Positions 13,239 to 25,773 of a stretch of DNA of 64,000 bases are shown in pieces. This stretch comes from Asterochloris sp. CNOR1 (taxonomy: Eukaryota > Chlorophyta > Trebouxiophyceae > Trebouxiales > Trebouxiaceae). Location: positions 1,240,001 to 1,304,000 of the forward strand of contig OZ017751.1 of NCBI GenBank assembly GCA_963969365.1, read 5' to 3'. The notes below the pieces were generated by a model. It was not told the origin of the DNA. It saw only the letters and a list, made by a program, of their open reading frames with translations, and searched no databases. Within the stretch, counting starts at the first letter, position 1. The number at the start of each line of letters is the position of its first letter. A program made the position numbers and the translations under genes.

Positions 13239-13821
13239 CTGCAGGCAGCTATCACGGCCTTGGCCAACCCCCATCAGCTTCGCCTGAGTCGTTTGGGGTG
13301 TGGTCTTAGGCTCTGGTGTGCGCAGATGGGTGGGAAGCAAGGGTGACCCTTTCTAGACTTTGGCGGGTGATTTGTGTCGCACCTTGACAGAGGCCCTCCA
13401 TGCTGCCAGGTGCTGCTGCATGGCACTTCAGGCTGGGGCAGTGGTATCCTGCACGTGCACCAATGCTCCAGCCTGAAGCACTAGCCTGCTGCGCATGGCA
13501 GCCTTTTGCTGAACAGTTCCTTGAACCAAGCTTTGGCCTGCACAGGTGATGGTTGTGTATCAGGAAAATGTATGCTTCAACATCCCCGTCAGTGATGAAG
13601 CCTGCACCTGCCAAGACAGCAAGAGGCGGTGCTGTGCGTTTGTTGCAAGCCACGTTGCAATTGAGCAAGCTTCATCCCCGCCTCGAGCTGCATGTGCCTG
13701 CTTCAGTAGAAAGCAGGTCACAGGAACACCGGAGATCTGCAGCTGCTCGCAAAACAAACTGCCGAGGGCAGACTATTCAAGGGGCAGATGTGGTTTGACC
13801 AGGTTTTTGAGCGGGAGTCGC

Positions 13822-16800
13822 ATGACACAGCTGATCGACTATTGCCTGTTTGTTCTTCTCTACGTGGCAGTACAGTGCCAGGTGAGACTAAATCTGTTGA
13901 ATTGGTGACTGTTACAGGAGCAGCAGCACTTGTAGCCGTCCTGTGCTGCCTGCAGGCCCTTTTCACGGAGCAGCTGCTGCTGCAGCCACTACCAGATGGC
14001 CATGTGCAGGTAGGCCCTGTGGAGGCACCTGCCCAGAGCTGCTATGATCCATCTCAGGAATGTGCAGGCAGACTTTGTATTCAACAGCCAATCAAGGGCC
14101 TATCATGGCCGGCCTGAGGCATTTCAGATGGCCGTCCAGCACCTGCTGGCGTCCAGCCACGTCCATGAGCTGGAGCTGACATTCACCCATGGACGCTGGG
14201 TGAGCTGAGCACCGCAGGCACAACCTCAGCTGTAGCCAGCTGCCTGACGTCGGTCTAGCACAGCTAGTCGAAAGCATTTACACCGGCCAGTGCTCATCCT
14301 CCTGCAGCAATTGGCTCATCTGGAGTGCTCCCTGCTGAGGAGTTGTGGCATATTCCCTGGTGCAGGCAGAGGCCTGGGGCAGACCAACCTTCACAGCTCC
14401 ACCATCTGGCGCTGTGTTGCGTGCCAGGTTCTGTGCTCAGGATGCACAATTGCAGGACGCCTGGCAGAACTTGACACATGCCCTGGGCGGGCTGTTCTGC
14501 TCCAGCCTGCACCTCATGGTCAGTTTGCATTGGGATGGCAAATGTCCTGCAGTCACAGTGTGTCTGCAGGCTGTCGCCCCGTGGTCTGCTGAGCTCTGTT
14601 CATTGCTCTGCTAGCCCTGCTGCCGAGCTGCTAAGCGGGACCTTTTAGTGCAGCTCGCTCTCTGCAATGCATTGTGAGACCCTCTGTCTGAGCCTGTGCT
14701 TCAGCCTCGATCAGGCATCTGCAGAGCATCAAGCCCCACATCCATGCCAGATATCGACATGCTTGGCACACATGCTTGCAGGCTGAGCCAGGTGCCGCTG
14801 TCCAGCCTGAGGTCATGTTTGGAGATGTGCGCCTGCGCAGCCAGCCTGGTGGCAGCAGAATTCTCAACAGTACAGGCTGTCCTATCCTTTCCCGCTGGGT
14901 CTACGGTGCACTTCCGCGGGAGGCTGTGTGCACTGAGAACCTGACCCCTTGGCTTGGCCTGCTGCCCTGTGCTGGCAGCAGTGGGCTAGCTGTGCTCATG
15001 GACAGGCAGGTCCTGTATGGAGCGCCTTACCTCAGTATGAGGGTGTGGCTCACCCGGAACAGTCTCTTGCTGCCAGCGAGCAGCCAGGAAGAGCCTGGCA
15101 GCCCTGATGGAAACGGGCAGCCAGACCTCCCTCCAGGTAGCTCAGGCGCTTCAGCCGTCTGCCAGCAAGAGCCCGGCACTCCATCTGCGGCCAGGCAGGT
15201 GGCTGAATCGGCTGGGCAGCAGGAGGGCACACCACCCGGGGGCAGCAGGGACACAACCTGCGCTGACTGCCATCCACCTAAAGACTGCTCGAAGTGGCCC
15301 CTGGATAGTGAGACCTCCCGTCAAGCCAGCCAGCACTGTGGACGTCAGACGCCTTTTGCACTGGAGCAGACCCTGGCACTGGTGCTGAAGCCCAAGGGGA
15401 AGGGCAAGCTGCAGCAGGGGCAGGGCCTCCCCGGCCACAGAGGCCGTCAGCAGCAGCCCAGCTGGGACCTGCGGCGCCTCTTCAACAGGGTGCCCAAGGC
15501 TGCCTGTTGGGCAGCGCAAAACTCAACCGTGCACCTGCTGCTGCCGGACCCCTTGCTGGGGCACCATGCTGGCTGCAACGCCACTGCGCCTGCCGCTGCA
15601 GCAGGAGCTTTACGAGACCCTGCTCCAGATGGTATGACTGCCGAGACAGCAGGCAGCCCTGCCTTTGCAAGCAGGGTTGCATCGTCCCCACTTGCAGCAT
15701 CACCCAGTTCCCTGAAGAAGGCATCCCTGCCCGCGGCAGAGAGCAGGCCCAGCAGCACTTCAGCTGCAGAAGTCCAGGGCCACCCCAGGCACATGCCGGC
15801 TGCAGGCAATCACTCAGCATCGCCAGTGGCTCTGCGCTGGCCACCAGATGAGTGCACTGAGGCTGCAGGCGGCACTCTGCACACCTACACCCTCCCACCC
15901 CTGACCAGCAGCCGCACAGGCAGTGCACGGGCAGCTGGTGCAAGCAACCCCTCCAACCAAGCCGTCAGTGGCAGCCGACTGGCGCAAGTCGGCCTGTCCT
16001 GGCAGCAGCCTGCAGATGCTTGGCAGGCAGGCAGGGCCCCTGCCTCAGCCCACCAGTGGGTGCTGGGAAGGGGCCTCATACAGAGCCAGCTCGTTTTGCA
16101 CCTGCTCCTCCCAGAGCAGAAGCAGTCAGCAGAGCTACCTGCAGCCGGTGGCAATGACTCAGCAGCTTTGCAGGCTGCTATTGGCATGGCAGGCACGCGG
16201 GGGCGCCCCGTTTGCCTCATGCAGACCATACCATGGCACTTTGAGCTGCAGTGGCACACCCAGGAGCTGCGCATTGATGGCCAGGCAAGCTGCGCTGCCA
16301 GCTGATGACATTGATTTTGGCACTGCACCTGCCTGCCATGCAGCAGCCCAAGCTTGCCAGAGCGGCTATACACATATGTGGCGCACAAGGTGACAGACAG
16401 GTGAAGGCCGTGGCTTCTGCCTGCAGGTGGTGCCCATGCAGGAGCGGCTGTTTGCGAGGCGCCTGCAGGCAGCTGAGCCACGCAGCCAGGCAGCCCTGAT
16501 GGAGCTGTGCCTGCAGGTGCCAGCACGGGCTTGCAGCCTGCAACTGACAGTCAGCTTCCGCAAGGCCTTCCTCAGCGTGTTCGAGCACCCGCCGGACGCT
16601 CACAGGGGGTTTGACATCCCTGCTGCCCTCGTAGCGCTCCCCAGCCAGCAGCAGGCAAGCTGCACAGCAACTGATGCTTGTTGATAGATGCTGCTTGACA
16701 CAAGCCTTTCTTGTCTCAAGCAATCAACCTTATCCAGCCGCAGGACAAGCTGCATAGCACCTGGTGCCCTTGTGCATCGAAAGGGTCATGGACCTGGACT

Positions 16801-17266
16801 GCCTTGCTGCCTCAACGGTGCCTTGTTACCTGCAGACAGCCCTGCCTTGCACCGAAGTGTTGCCTGACCTGCTGCCTGACAGGTGCCAGCTGGCTGGGCA
16901 ATGCCTCTGTTCCTAGCCTGACTGAATCAGCTGCAGGGACAGTCAGAGCTGGACATGCTCAGCTGGTTGAGACCGAGCTCTGTGCACTACATCTACAGCA
17001 ATGGGGTCCTGGTCCCCCTGGCCACTCCCGACTTCAGTATGCCCTACAACGTCTGCTGCATGACGAACACAGTACTCGCAGTGTTCCTGACTGGTGCTCT
17101 AATGGTGCTCTTTCGCAAGCAAGGCAGCCACCAAGTCAGCAGTCACCCACGCAAATCAAGATGCCGGCATGTTGTTCTTGCAGCAGTTGTGGCCCTTACA
17201 GCTATCGCATCGACCACTGATGCAGTCAGAAGACAGTTCTGGTTGCTTGTTACATCCCAAGCATAA
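13822..17266 (+). CDS. PIGT: GPI transamidase subunit PIG-T (Gpi16)
   Basis: PIG-T is an ER-membrane subunit of the complex that cleaves proteins and attaches the GPI anchor. Exons are 13822-13881, 13956-14009, 14068-14199, 14366-14518, 14782-16284, 16427-16654 and 16937-17266, giving about 819 residues. Exon 1 is a signal peptide (MTQLIDYCLFVLLYVAVQCQ). Family blocks follow: LLLQPLPDGHVQ, ELELTFTHGRW, NLTHALGGLFCSSLHL, VCTENLTPWLGLLPC, MQTIPWHFELQWHT, RGFDIPAALVAL, and the hallmark PDFSMPYNVCCMTNTVLAVF leading into the single membrane helix. Two introns begin with GC instead of GT (16,285 and 16,655). The protein is about 240 residues longer than animal PIG-T, mostly because of a Ser/Pro/Ala-rich insert in exon 5. 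A small exon between 16,655 and 16,936 may have been missed. It is divergently transcribed from Ycf45. Confidence 0.93.
16735..16770 (+). repeat. Decayed copy of the PIG-T exon-6 donor edge
   Basis: The junction around the GC donor at 16,655 (segment 16,648-16,682) recurs about 86 bp downstream in the same intron. The start of the preceding intron (16,281-16,310) also resembles it, sharing CAGGCAAGCTGC and CTGATG blocks. Confidence 0.55.
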
Positions 17267-17465
17267 GGCTGAACATCAGAAAGTGGCTGCAGAGGTTGCA
17301 ACAGTTCATTAATTGTTAGAAGGTGCACAGGCATATAACGGATGAGGCATCTCTATTAGAGATGGGACCAGACAAGAAAGAGGGGAGGGGGGTAGTTCTG
17401 CAAATGCAACAAAATGACATGGTCTGCTGCCAGGTTCCAGATGGCAGCAGCAGGCGCTGTACAGA

Positions 17466-20400
17466 TTACTTGGAGGTCACGAGCGAGCTAGGGGCAGGGA
17501 GGCCGCACGGCGCTGTTGCAGCAGTCTGCAGCTGGTCAGCCTTTAAAGTGACGTCACACTGCTTCAGGACCCGCTGAAGAGCATGCTTTGTCTTTTTCTC
17601 ACACTGGTAGCGGGCACCATGCCAGATGGGGAAGACGACCTTGAGAAACTGCACGCATGCAGGCGCTGTGTGGGATGCTTGGGACTTGCACACAGTAGTG
17701 CCAAGGCCTGCAACTTGCTCTCTGTGCAGCAGTAGGTAAGCAAGACTTAACAGCCAAGATCTGCCTAGCTCACCTGCCAAATCAGAGAGAGGGTGAAGGA
17801 CTTGTACACAGGGATGACCAGACACAGGCAGCCGAGCGTGAAGACGAGCTGCAGGAGTCCTGTAGGCAGGAGATCAAGAGTGGGGGGGAAGGGGGGGGCG
17901 CCAGCAGCATGGCTCGCTGCGGTGCAAAATAAGTACAGAAGCAGGGTCCCCTGAGCAATTTAGTCCAGAATCAGTAACGCTAGCTGCTGCTTCCAATGGC
18001 ACACTCACCAAACAGGCAGACACGGCGAGCAGGTCGGCCCTGCAGGACCAGGCGGCTCCAGATGTTGTTGGCCTTTTTGGCTCGCTGAGCCAGACTGGAG
18101 TAGCTCGTGTGGAAACCATGGGACTTGATGTAAGAGCCGAGCAGCACCTGCACCAGAGGTGGGAAGGCATGTGTAGGCAATTGGAGACAGTGAATGTGCA
18201 TGCAGACCTGCGCAGGCCAGCTGCTGCGGCCAGGAGACAGTGGGCTCGGGAAGCCAAGAAGCTAATCAGCTGAGGAAAGCCCAGTTTCAAGCTTGCAACT
18301 GCAGCACGCCAGGTGGCTCGAACCCTCATTAACAGAGTTTGACAGTGGTCAGGGTTGATGTAGGCAGACACATGGGAGTTCTGCAATCGGCCCCACCTGG
18401 ACAATGACCCAATACAGCGCCTGCCAAACAGCATAGAACATGAGAGGGGCAGCCAGCATGAGCAGCCAGGAAGGGGCCTGCTGCTTGGGCTGCTGCACAG
18501 CTGGGGCACCAAAAGAAGTCCAGCCCACAGTGTGTGCAGCCTTAGCGGCTGCTGCATGCACTTCTAAGGGAGCTGGGAAGTGCCGGTGCGCCCACACAGC
18601 CAGGCCCGGTAGCAGGTGGATCAAAACGCTGCAGCCAGCAAGAGGCGCTTTAGGCATGAGGCCAACGCTGCAACCTGGTAAAGACTGTACTGAGCCTTGA
18701 AGTGATGGGCTGGCAGAGCAGGCCTAAGATGGCATAGCTCCAGCATGTTGCATGTGGGCACTCATCGACTAGCAGCCTGTGGCGTATGCAGTGACTCACA
18801 GAGCTACACAGCAGTGTAGCAGTGCCCTGTCCTGAGCCTGCTGCGATGCCAACAGGGGCAGAGAGGAGGAAGCAGTCTGCACCTGATGCTGTGGCTGGCT
18901 GAGCTGAAGACCCACGAGCTCTGCCAGACAATGAGAGCCCCTGCCAGGGGTCCATCTGCCATTGCATACACAATGGCCTCCAGCTGCTGGTTGTGGGGAG
19001 CGAGGACCAGAAAGAGGACGGTGGCCGCATTGGCCCACTGCAGGGCGAAGGCTCAGGTGTGAGGTATGGCAGCGGGCAGTACACACTGGAGTGGACGTGG
19101 CCCTGAGCCTGGACAGCTTCAGAAGCCTGCTGGCAAGACTGACACAGGACATCACTGCAATGAGAATGCTCTTCCGCTAGAGTCCAAAGCAATACAGCAG
19201 GACGAGAGACATTTTGCTTGACAACACAGCCAAGGCTGCACAGCAGGCAACCTGCATCAAAATTCCAGGGCTTCCATTTGTGGCGTCTGAGCAGCAACTC
19301 ACGTAGCAGAAGTCGAGGAGAAAGAAGGTGCCCTTCTTTTTAGAGAAGTCCCATGCGCGCCACGGCACAGCGCAGGCAATGAAGAGCACGTACAGGAAGG
19401 GCAGGGCCCAGGGTGCAGCCCCCGCCGTGAAAAGCAACCCTCCAAACACAAGGGCGCCTATGGCAAAGCGCTGGCTGTCGCCAGGGGTGGAGCTCTCGCG
19501 CAGAAGGCGCTGCATGTCGGTGGCCTGCTCTGTGCTGCGACCTGCAGCAGAGGTGCAGATCTCGACGCGCAGGGGGATGATGGCAGCAGCAGCAGCTCCA
19601 TATGGCGGCTGGCAGTGAGGCTGAGTACAACTAAAGCGAGCAGGCCACACACTCACTTCATCAGACAAAGGGTGCGCCAAAACAAAAAGGGGAGCTCTGA
19701 AGGTTTCACCACAACTGGAGAGCGGGCTGATGCTGCCTCGGATTGCCACATTCCAGTGCTTCAAGCTGAGCTGCCAAGCGCAACTTTCCTGCAGAGGCCT
19801 CACCTGCTGCTTGTGCTGCAAGTTGCTGGTGACTTATGTGGGCCAAAACCCCGAACGACCAGAAGCAAGCCAAACGAGAGTAAGCAGAGCCAAGACATTT
19901 GTTGCAGGCTTACCAGATTAGCAAGCTGCAGCAAGTGCAGGGGGCCATACCTGCGGAGGGCTGCTTGGGCTGCAGGCTCTCTGTGGCTCGCTTGAGGTTG
20001 GAGCGGGCCACCCGCAGCTGGATGCGCAGGGTCTCGATGAGCGCATCCCGTGCGTCATGGCTGGACTGCTGGGCCTGGGCTATGCCCCGCTTGATGCCCT
20101 CCAGGGACTGGACGGTAGCCAAGGAAGCTCTTTGGAGAGAAGACTCCACATTCAGCTTCAGGGTCCTGTATGTGGGCGAGCTGCAGGCAGGGGACACGGG
20201 TCTGCAGTGTGCAGTGTGGCTGAGCAGCAGCAGCAGGGTGCATCAGGCACATGCCGCTGCTTGTGATGAGCTGACTTGAAAAGCCTCAGGCAGAGGGCAA
20301 GAAGAAGCTGGTGGCAACAGTGACGATGTGCAACTGATTTCGCACTGTTGCAGTTGACAGCAAGCTACAGGCAGGCAGAAGGCAGGTAGGTTGCCTCTTC

Positions 20401-20658
20401 AGTGGCCTCAATGCTGCTGACCGTGCCCGGAGGATGCATCTGGAGACAGTTGGCTGGAGTTTCCCTCTAGGTGCCACAGCGCAAAATTTGAACGCACCTG
20501 TCCCTCCAGGCTCGAACATTTTCCAGCCCCTCTGCCAGGAAGTCAGCAGGGACGTTTGGGCTGCTGTCCTGGTCTATAGGCATCTTCCTCTGCCTCCGCC
20601 GGAGCCTCTTCTGAGTCTTCTCTGGGACATAGGTGGCCAGTGGATCATGAAACACCAT
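17466..20658 (-). CDS. GPC1: Glycerophosphocholine acyltransferase GPC1
   Basis: GPC1 is a multi-spanning ER enzyme that acylates glycerophosphocholine to lysophosphatidylcholine, in phospholipid remodelling. The start used is the ATG at 20658 (MVFHDPLATYVPEKTQKRLR), though an upstream exon is possible because the frame stays open to an acceptor near 20,721. A coiled exon follows at about 20,170-19,950 (ALIETLRIQLRVARSNLKRA). Next come membrane exons: FAIGALVFGGLLFTAGAAPW and WRAWDFSKKKGTFFLLDFCY near 19,500-19,310; LQWANAATVLFLVLAPHN and MADGPLAGALIVWQSSWVF near 19,050-18,900; a helix-rich exon ending at 18,396 (APLMFYAVWQALYWVIVQ); exon 18147-18009 (SYIKSHGFHTSYSSLAQRAK); and QLVFTLGCLCLVIPVYKSF near 17,860-17,775. 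The last exon (17648-17466) ends in VTSK and a stop. The conserved WRxxxFxKKxxxxFLLDFCY block is diagnostic. Fine exon limits in the middle were not all fixed. Confidence 0.85.
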
Positions 20659-21316
20659 CTCTGAGGGGCTATCACTGTTGTTTGAGAAGCTACCAATGCT
20701 CCACAGCCCTGGATGTGTCTGCAGGCAAGCCACAGCAACAGCACTGTCAGGCCAACAACAGCACAATGTCACCATCCAGACAGGCTGCATGAATCATCCT
20801 CAGACATACACGAGCAATGCCCTGGTGCCACAGGAAGGCAGCAGCCCTCCCATGTGCAGGCATAATGCCATAAGGTGGTGTCAGGCACAGCGCACGTAAA
20901 CGGCAAATTCAAGCCTCAACAACCCGCCAGCAAGGCCATCTCGGACCCATACTGCCTCCAAGAGGCTAGATCAACATGACTTGGAGCTACTTGCGCTGCA
21001 ACACACATTCACCCCTCAGTGCGAGCACCTCACCAGTACATCAGCCAGAGTTGAGCGGCGACTAGTGTTTACACAGACTACACGTCATCCAGTCGAGATG
21101 CTCGCTCGGGGGAAGATGCTTCCCCTGGTTGATGCTTTGGCGATGCCTCAGCCTTTGCGTCAGAGATGGCCTATGCAGCCGTGCTTTGAGACAGATGTTA
21201 GCTAATTCCATGCACTCTTCAGATTTTTTTGCACTTGGTTCTTGAGCTAGGGTCTTGACCTAGCAAATATAGAATTGAGAGCCCATTTAGGCAGCCCTTG
21301 AAAACAGCAGGTCAGC
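20659..21316. promoter_or_regulatory. Divergent intergenic region between GPC1 and the channel gene
   Basis: About 660 bp separates two genes transcribed away from each other, so both promoters should lie here. I see no clear TATA box or repeated motif. Further 5' exon sequence of GPC1 may occupy its left end. Confidence 0.3.
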
Positions 21317-24300
21317 ATGCCTCATCATGCGTCTCAGCCTTTGCTGCACCATCACAGGGACCTCGAGACTGGAGGTTCCAGCGGCGCGAACTTTGCAGAA
21401 ATCATACAGTCAGATCCAGAGGGGGCAATCAACACCATTCAGCAGGTGAAGCTTCTGTGAATGTAGATATCAGCCCTGCATGAGGAGCTCAATCTAGCCT
21501 CCTTTGTACATGATGCAGTCAGGCATCAGGAAGCTAGGCTCCTTCAAAGTCCAGGTATCAAATGGCATACAGCTCGGGAGGCACTTGCTGCTGAATGCAG
21601 CATGCATGTCACACATGTACTCACTGCTTCCAATAGGATGCCACGGTGCTGCCCCTTCTTGAGGAGGGGGCTATACTCACCCTGGGCGACAGCAACATGG
21701 AAGACGGGGACTGGCAACAGATGTGGCGCCGTGAGCTGGGCAGGGACGACAAGCTTGCCTCAGGTGCAACCTTTGTTGGTCTGGCAAGGCTTATCTGGAC
21801 CTGCAGGCTGCACGTTGCCCTGACACAGGGGCTGACTGGCCCATTGTCCTGCTCTGCATTGCAGAATGCCAAGCTGTCTTCAGGTAGGATTGCGTCTACA
21901 CTGCCAGCTGCAGTGGTACATCAACTGTGAGGCTGCAGGGTCTGGCGGCAGCCTGGCTGCCTGGGACTCCTCCGTGAAGCAGGGAAACTCAAGCAGCATG
22001 CTGCTGCTGGCGCTCTAGCTAACGCTCCTTTACTTGAGTCGCCATGGTTCCAGCGAGAGTTCAGGGGCTACTTTGCTGACACACTGCCACCGACCAGCCT
22101 GGCCCTGCGCTGCGCTGCAGGGTGGTCGGCGACGATTGAGGTCGAGGCTGCTGTGGTGGTCATCAGAAATGCTGCAGGGGCGGACGACGAGGGGCTGATC
22201 AACCCCATTCTTAAACGGTACCTGGGAGGGGCATGCTCACTGAATGTGAGCAGATGGCGCAACTTGGACCGTGCATGACACATGAGAGACAGGCTCTACT
22301 GCACCCTTGCTTGCATATGCTGTGACAGTGACCTGCCAGGAGCTGTGCATGTGCGGCAAGCAGCATTGCAGCTGCCTCCTGCATGCTTTTGTGCAGGTAT
22401 GGGGCATAGAGGCAGTCGAGGCCGTTCTGGACTTCAAGTGGCGCACCTGGGCAAAGCATCTGCTGTGGGCAGAGCTGGGGGCGTACATCATCTGGCTGGC
22501 GGCCTTCCAGGTCTTTGTGCTGCTCTTTCAGGCAAGTCATGCAGTCACTGCATACCTGCCTGCCGTGTACAGTGCGCCCAGCATCTTGCTGCATCAAAAC
22601 CACACAAGCTGGTGCTGCACTGACAGCAAGCTGTGGAGCTGCCCTGGGCGCATGAGATGCCTGCTGCTGCAATTTCAACATGCTTCAGGTCCGGATGCGC
22701 TGTTGAATGGCAGCATTGAGATGCTTTTTGAGCCCTGTGCCTACAGGATGAGGACACAGACACCAATCTGCGACAGCTGGCCCACACACGGACCGGGCAG
22801 GTCACGCTGCTGGCAGACGTCTTTGCCCTGGCCGGCATGCTGCCCTTCATCTACATTGAGGCGGTCACTTTTGTTGAGTATGGTCCCACCAGGCGGGTAG
22901 CACTGCAGTCAATTTCATTACATGCCAAGTGGGTATTGCATGCGAGGGAGTTCTCAAGGACCTCTTGCGTTTTTCTGCAGGTGGCTGAACATCTGGAATG
23001 CCATGGACCTGATAGCATACGTCCTGCAGGCAAGCAGCAGGCACATTACAACAGAACTCAGGAAACTCATGTTCAGCAGAGGTCCTGCAATCAATGGAAG
23101 TGCCATGCAGGGCTGCAGGGGTACGTATACAGGGCGTGGTCCTTGTGGCCCATAAAGTGCTCAGCAGACCTGCACGCTTGCAGTCAGCATGACATGCAGA
23201 GTTGCAAGGACGTTGCAACAGGTTTGGCCATCTGTGTTACAGGTGGCCATCATCGTCATGCATGTGGGGCGATATGCCATAACGTCTGAGGAGCTGTCTA
23301 CGATGGTGGCTGTTCAAGCGCTGCTTCTCTGGGTGAGTGAGCCCTCCTAGAGCTTGGAGGCCTGTGCCTGGCAGCCCCATCAGGTAGCTGCTGCTCTCGC
23401 TGGGGCAGAGGCACAGCAGCAGCTGACGACTGAGGCATATTGCTGCTGCGAGATTGCAGTCCGACTAACACTGCTATAGGCAGCTGCACAACCAGACCTA
23501 GGCAGTCAACTGAGGCCTAGCCACCTCCCTACAGGTCAAGATGCAATATTTCCTCAGGTAGCAAGCATTTCTGAGCTTGTTCAATGTCTTGTGAGCCTAT
23601 TGCATGCAGCAGCTGCTGTGATCAATGTCATCTGCATGCACCTGCCTGTCTTGGATGCTGGCTCCCGCTTGCATTAGGCTCTGCGCATGCTTCAATGCGG
23701 TGGGCGCCACCATGTCTGCCGCTGCCATGTCAGTACACAGGCCTTAGGGCACCACCAGCAACCTGCCCCTTTCCCTGCAAGATTTTGCAGTCACGAAGAA
23801 CTGCTCCATAGGCGCTTGGCTTGCTTGAGGGTGTCCCCTTTCCTGCTGCAGGGTTCTGCAGCCTACCAAGAATCCCTTCATGGACACCCTGCGAGCTGTT
23901 ATTGCAGATGTGAAGTGGTTCCTGCTGCTGCTGGTCCTCACAGTCTGGGGCTTCACCTGCTCTTTCTACATCCTTTTCCGGCGAGACCAGCAATATGAGG
24001 TGTGTCAACGCCACGCTCATCCCTCTTGCACTCTATCTGTGCCCAGCGGGCCATGCTGTCATGTACTGTGGGGAAGGCTGGAAGGTACCGTAGCAATGTT
24101 GCTCAGCTGCCTGCGCAGGCACATGGTGCTCACGCATGATGTTCGGAGGCGGCTGCTTGTTGCAGGCCGTACCGCTGTGCATGGAGCTGCTGTGTGCAGC
24201 TGCCTGCAGCACTCTTCCTCAAATTGCAACGTATTGAGCTGCCGCCTCCTGCAGCAATACAGCACCATTGGGCACGCCTTCCTCAGCACATTCTCTATGC

Positions 24301-25418
24301 TGATTGGTGGTGCGGATCTTGATCTGTTCTACAGCTCCCACAATCCTATTGTTGGCGTGATCCTCATGTGAGTCTTGACATACTGCAGCTTGCACTCTAC
24401 ATTGTGCACTGAGTCGGGATTGCTTTGCCCATTTGCTGCACATGGAAGGCAGTGCCTGCGTGTCTTGGTGCCGACCCTGCGTTTTACACTGCTCATTGAC
24501 CTCATGTGCAGGTATCCCTTTGTGCCGCACTCTGCACAAATGTGTCTCTGACTCCCAGCAGCACTGGTCTGTACCCTGACCTGATGATTGTTGCAGGTGC
24601 CTCTTCGTCTTCACTATGAGCATGGTGCTACTCAACTGCCTCATTGCCATCATGTCAGATGCCTGCACAAGGTGAGGCGCCCCTTGAAACATGCACAGCT
24701 CTGAGGGCAGCTTGGCCCGAGATGCCCTGCTAGGAGTGGCAAGGAAGGCGCTCTTACAGCCAAGCGATCCTGTGCACTCAACAATGACCCTGCCGATGCC
24801 AATGTTGCTGCAACCATCAAGGGTAGCTTGGCCACTGACACTGCCTTCTTTCTGCCTATCCATGCAGGGTTGCAGAGAAAGGCAACCTACGCTTCCTGGC
24901 CAGCAGAGCTCAGATCATTGATGAGCTTGAGAGTGTGATGCCAGGATGCGTGCAGCGCCGCAACCCTCAGTGGCGCCCAGCCTATGTGCACATTCTCAAG
25001 GCAAGCTTTCAAGTGTTGTTATCACGGCTGCATGTACGCCTGCTCTTCTGCACTGAGGGGGTTCACTGCGGCATACGTGGCGGTCAGAGGCTCAGATCCT
25101 GGAGCTGATTGTCTTAGCCAGGCAGACGCTGGTAGTGGTTTGCGGGCATGAGGCATGGCTGTGCTGCACAGTACACAGGAGCCAGGGCTGTGTCTCACCT
25201 GCTTGCCTGCCTGAGTGCAGGCAAATACTACCAGTGCTAATTCTGTTTTCATCAAGGATGAGGCACAGAAGCCAGTACCAGACACTATGGAGGAGTTGCA
25301 GGGGACTGTCACAGACTTGAAGACCCAGGTGGAGGTCATGGCAGCCTTCCAGCGGGCCATTGCTGAACGGATTTGCGGCACAGACGCTGTACTTCAGCTT
25401 GAGAAAGACAACAGGTAG
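21317..25418 (+). CDS. TRP-like ion-transport-domain cation channel
   Basis: The start is the ATG at 21317 (MPHHASQPLLHHHRDLETGG); exon 1 ends at 21445. Membrane exons include 22397-22531 (AELGAYIIWLAAFQVFVLLF), 22747-22892 (LLADVFALAGMLPFIYIEAV), 22981-23029 (WLNIWNAMDLIAYVLQ), 23243-23332, a short VKMQYFLR exon near 23,535, and about 23,854-23,999 (WFLLLLVLTVWGFTCSFYIL). The pore exon near 24,252-24,365 encodes HAFLSTFSMLIGGADLDLFY. The last helix, LFVFTMSMVLLNCLIAIMSD, precedes a cytoplasmic tail with a coiled segment (MEELQGTVTDLKTQVEVMAA). This order of six helices with a pore loop before the sixth and a NCLIAIMSD-like end is typical of TRP channels. The filter region (IGGAD) departs from animal forms. 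Donors at 22532, 22893, 23030 and 25001 begin with GC. The region 21,446-22,396 is less sure. The final TAG could instead be part of a donor. Confidence 0.75.
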
Positions 25419-25773
25419 GTTGACAGTGAGTGATGGCGACAGTGAAAGTGTGTTGCCTGCCTGCTGCAATGACCTCAAGCTTACAGACAACAGAGCATGA
25501 GTAAGAACTATTCCTTGTGCAGACATGGCTCTAGTCAAAAGGACGACTGTGAAGCATAGACACATTTTGACATGGGAGGTGCCAGCGTTCTCCCCTCTGC
25601 TCCACCAGGAAGAATGTTGAGGTGTCAGCAAAATTTTTGTCAAGAGAATTTCATAGATCTTGTAGGAAGAGCTAAGACATGTTGAGCTGCTCTTGTCATG
25701 TGGCATCTAGCTGTTGTAAGTGATTCCAGGGATCCCACGACGGTTGAGATTACATTGTATCAGCCTGGCCAGG

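Noticed and set aside
13306-13757. Minus-strand frames that might be the transit-peptide exon of Ycf45
   Set aside because: Several frames are open here and none gives a donor in the phase required by the exon at 13238, so none was chosen.
25416-25418. Continuation of the channel gene past the stop at 25,418
   Set aside because: ACAGGTAGGT could be a donor, but no in-phase exon with channel-like content was seen before the convergent RRM gene.
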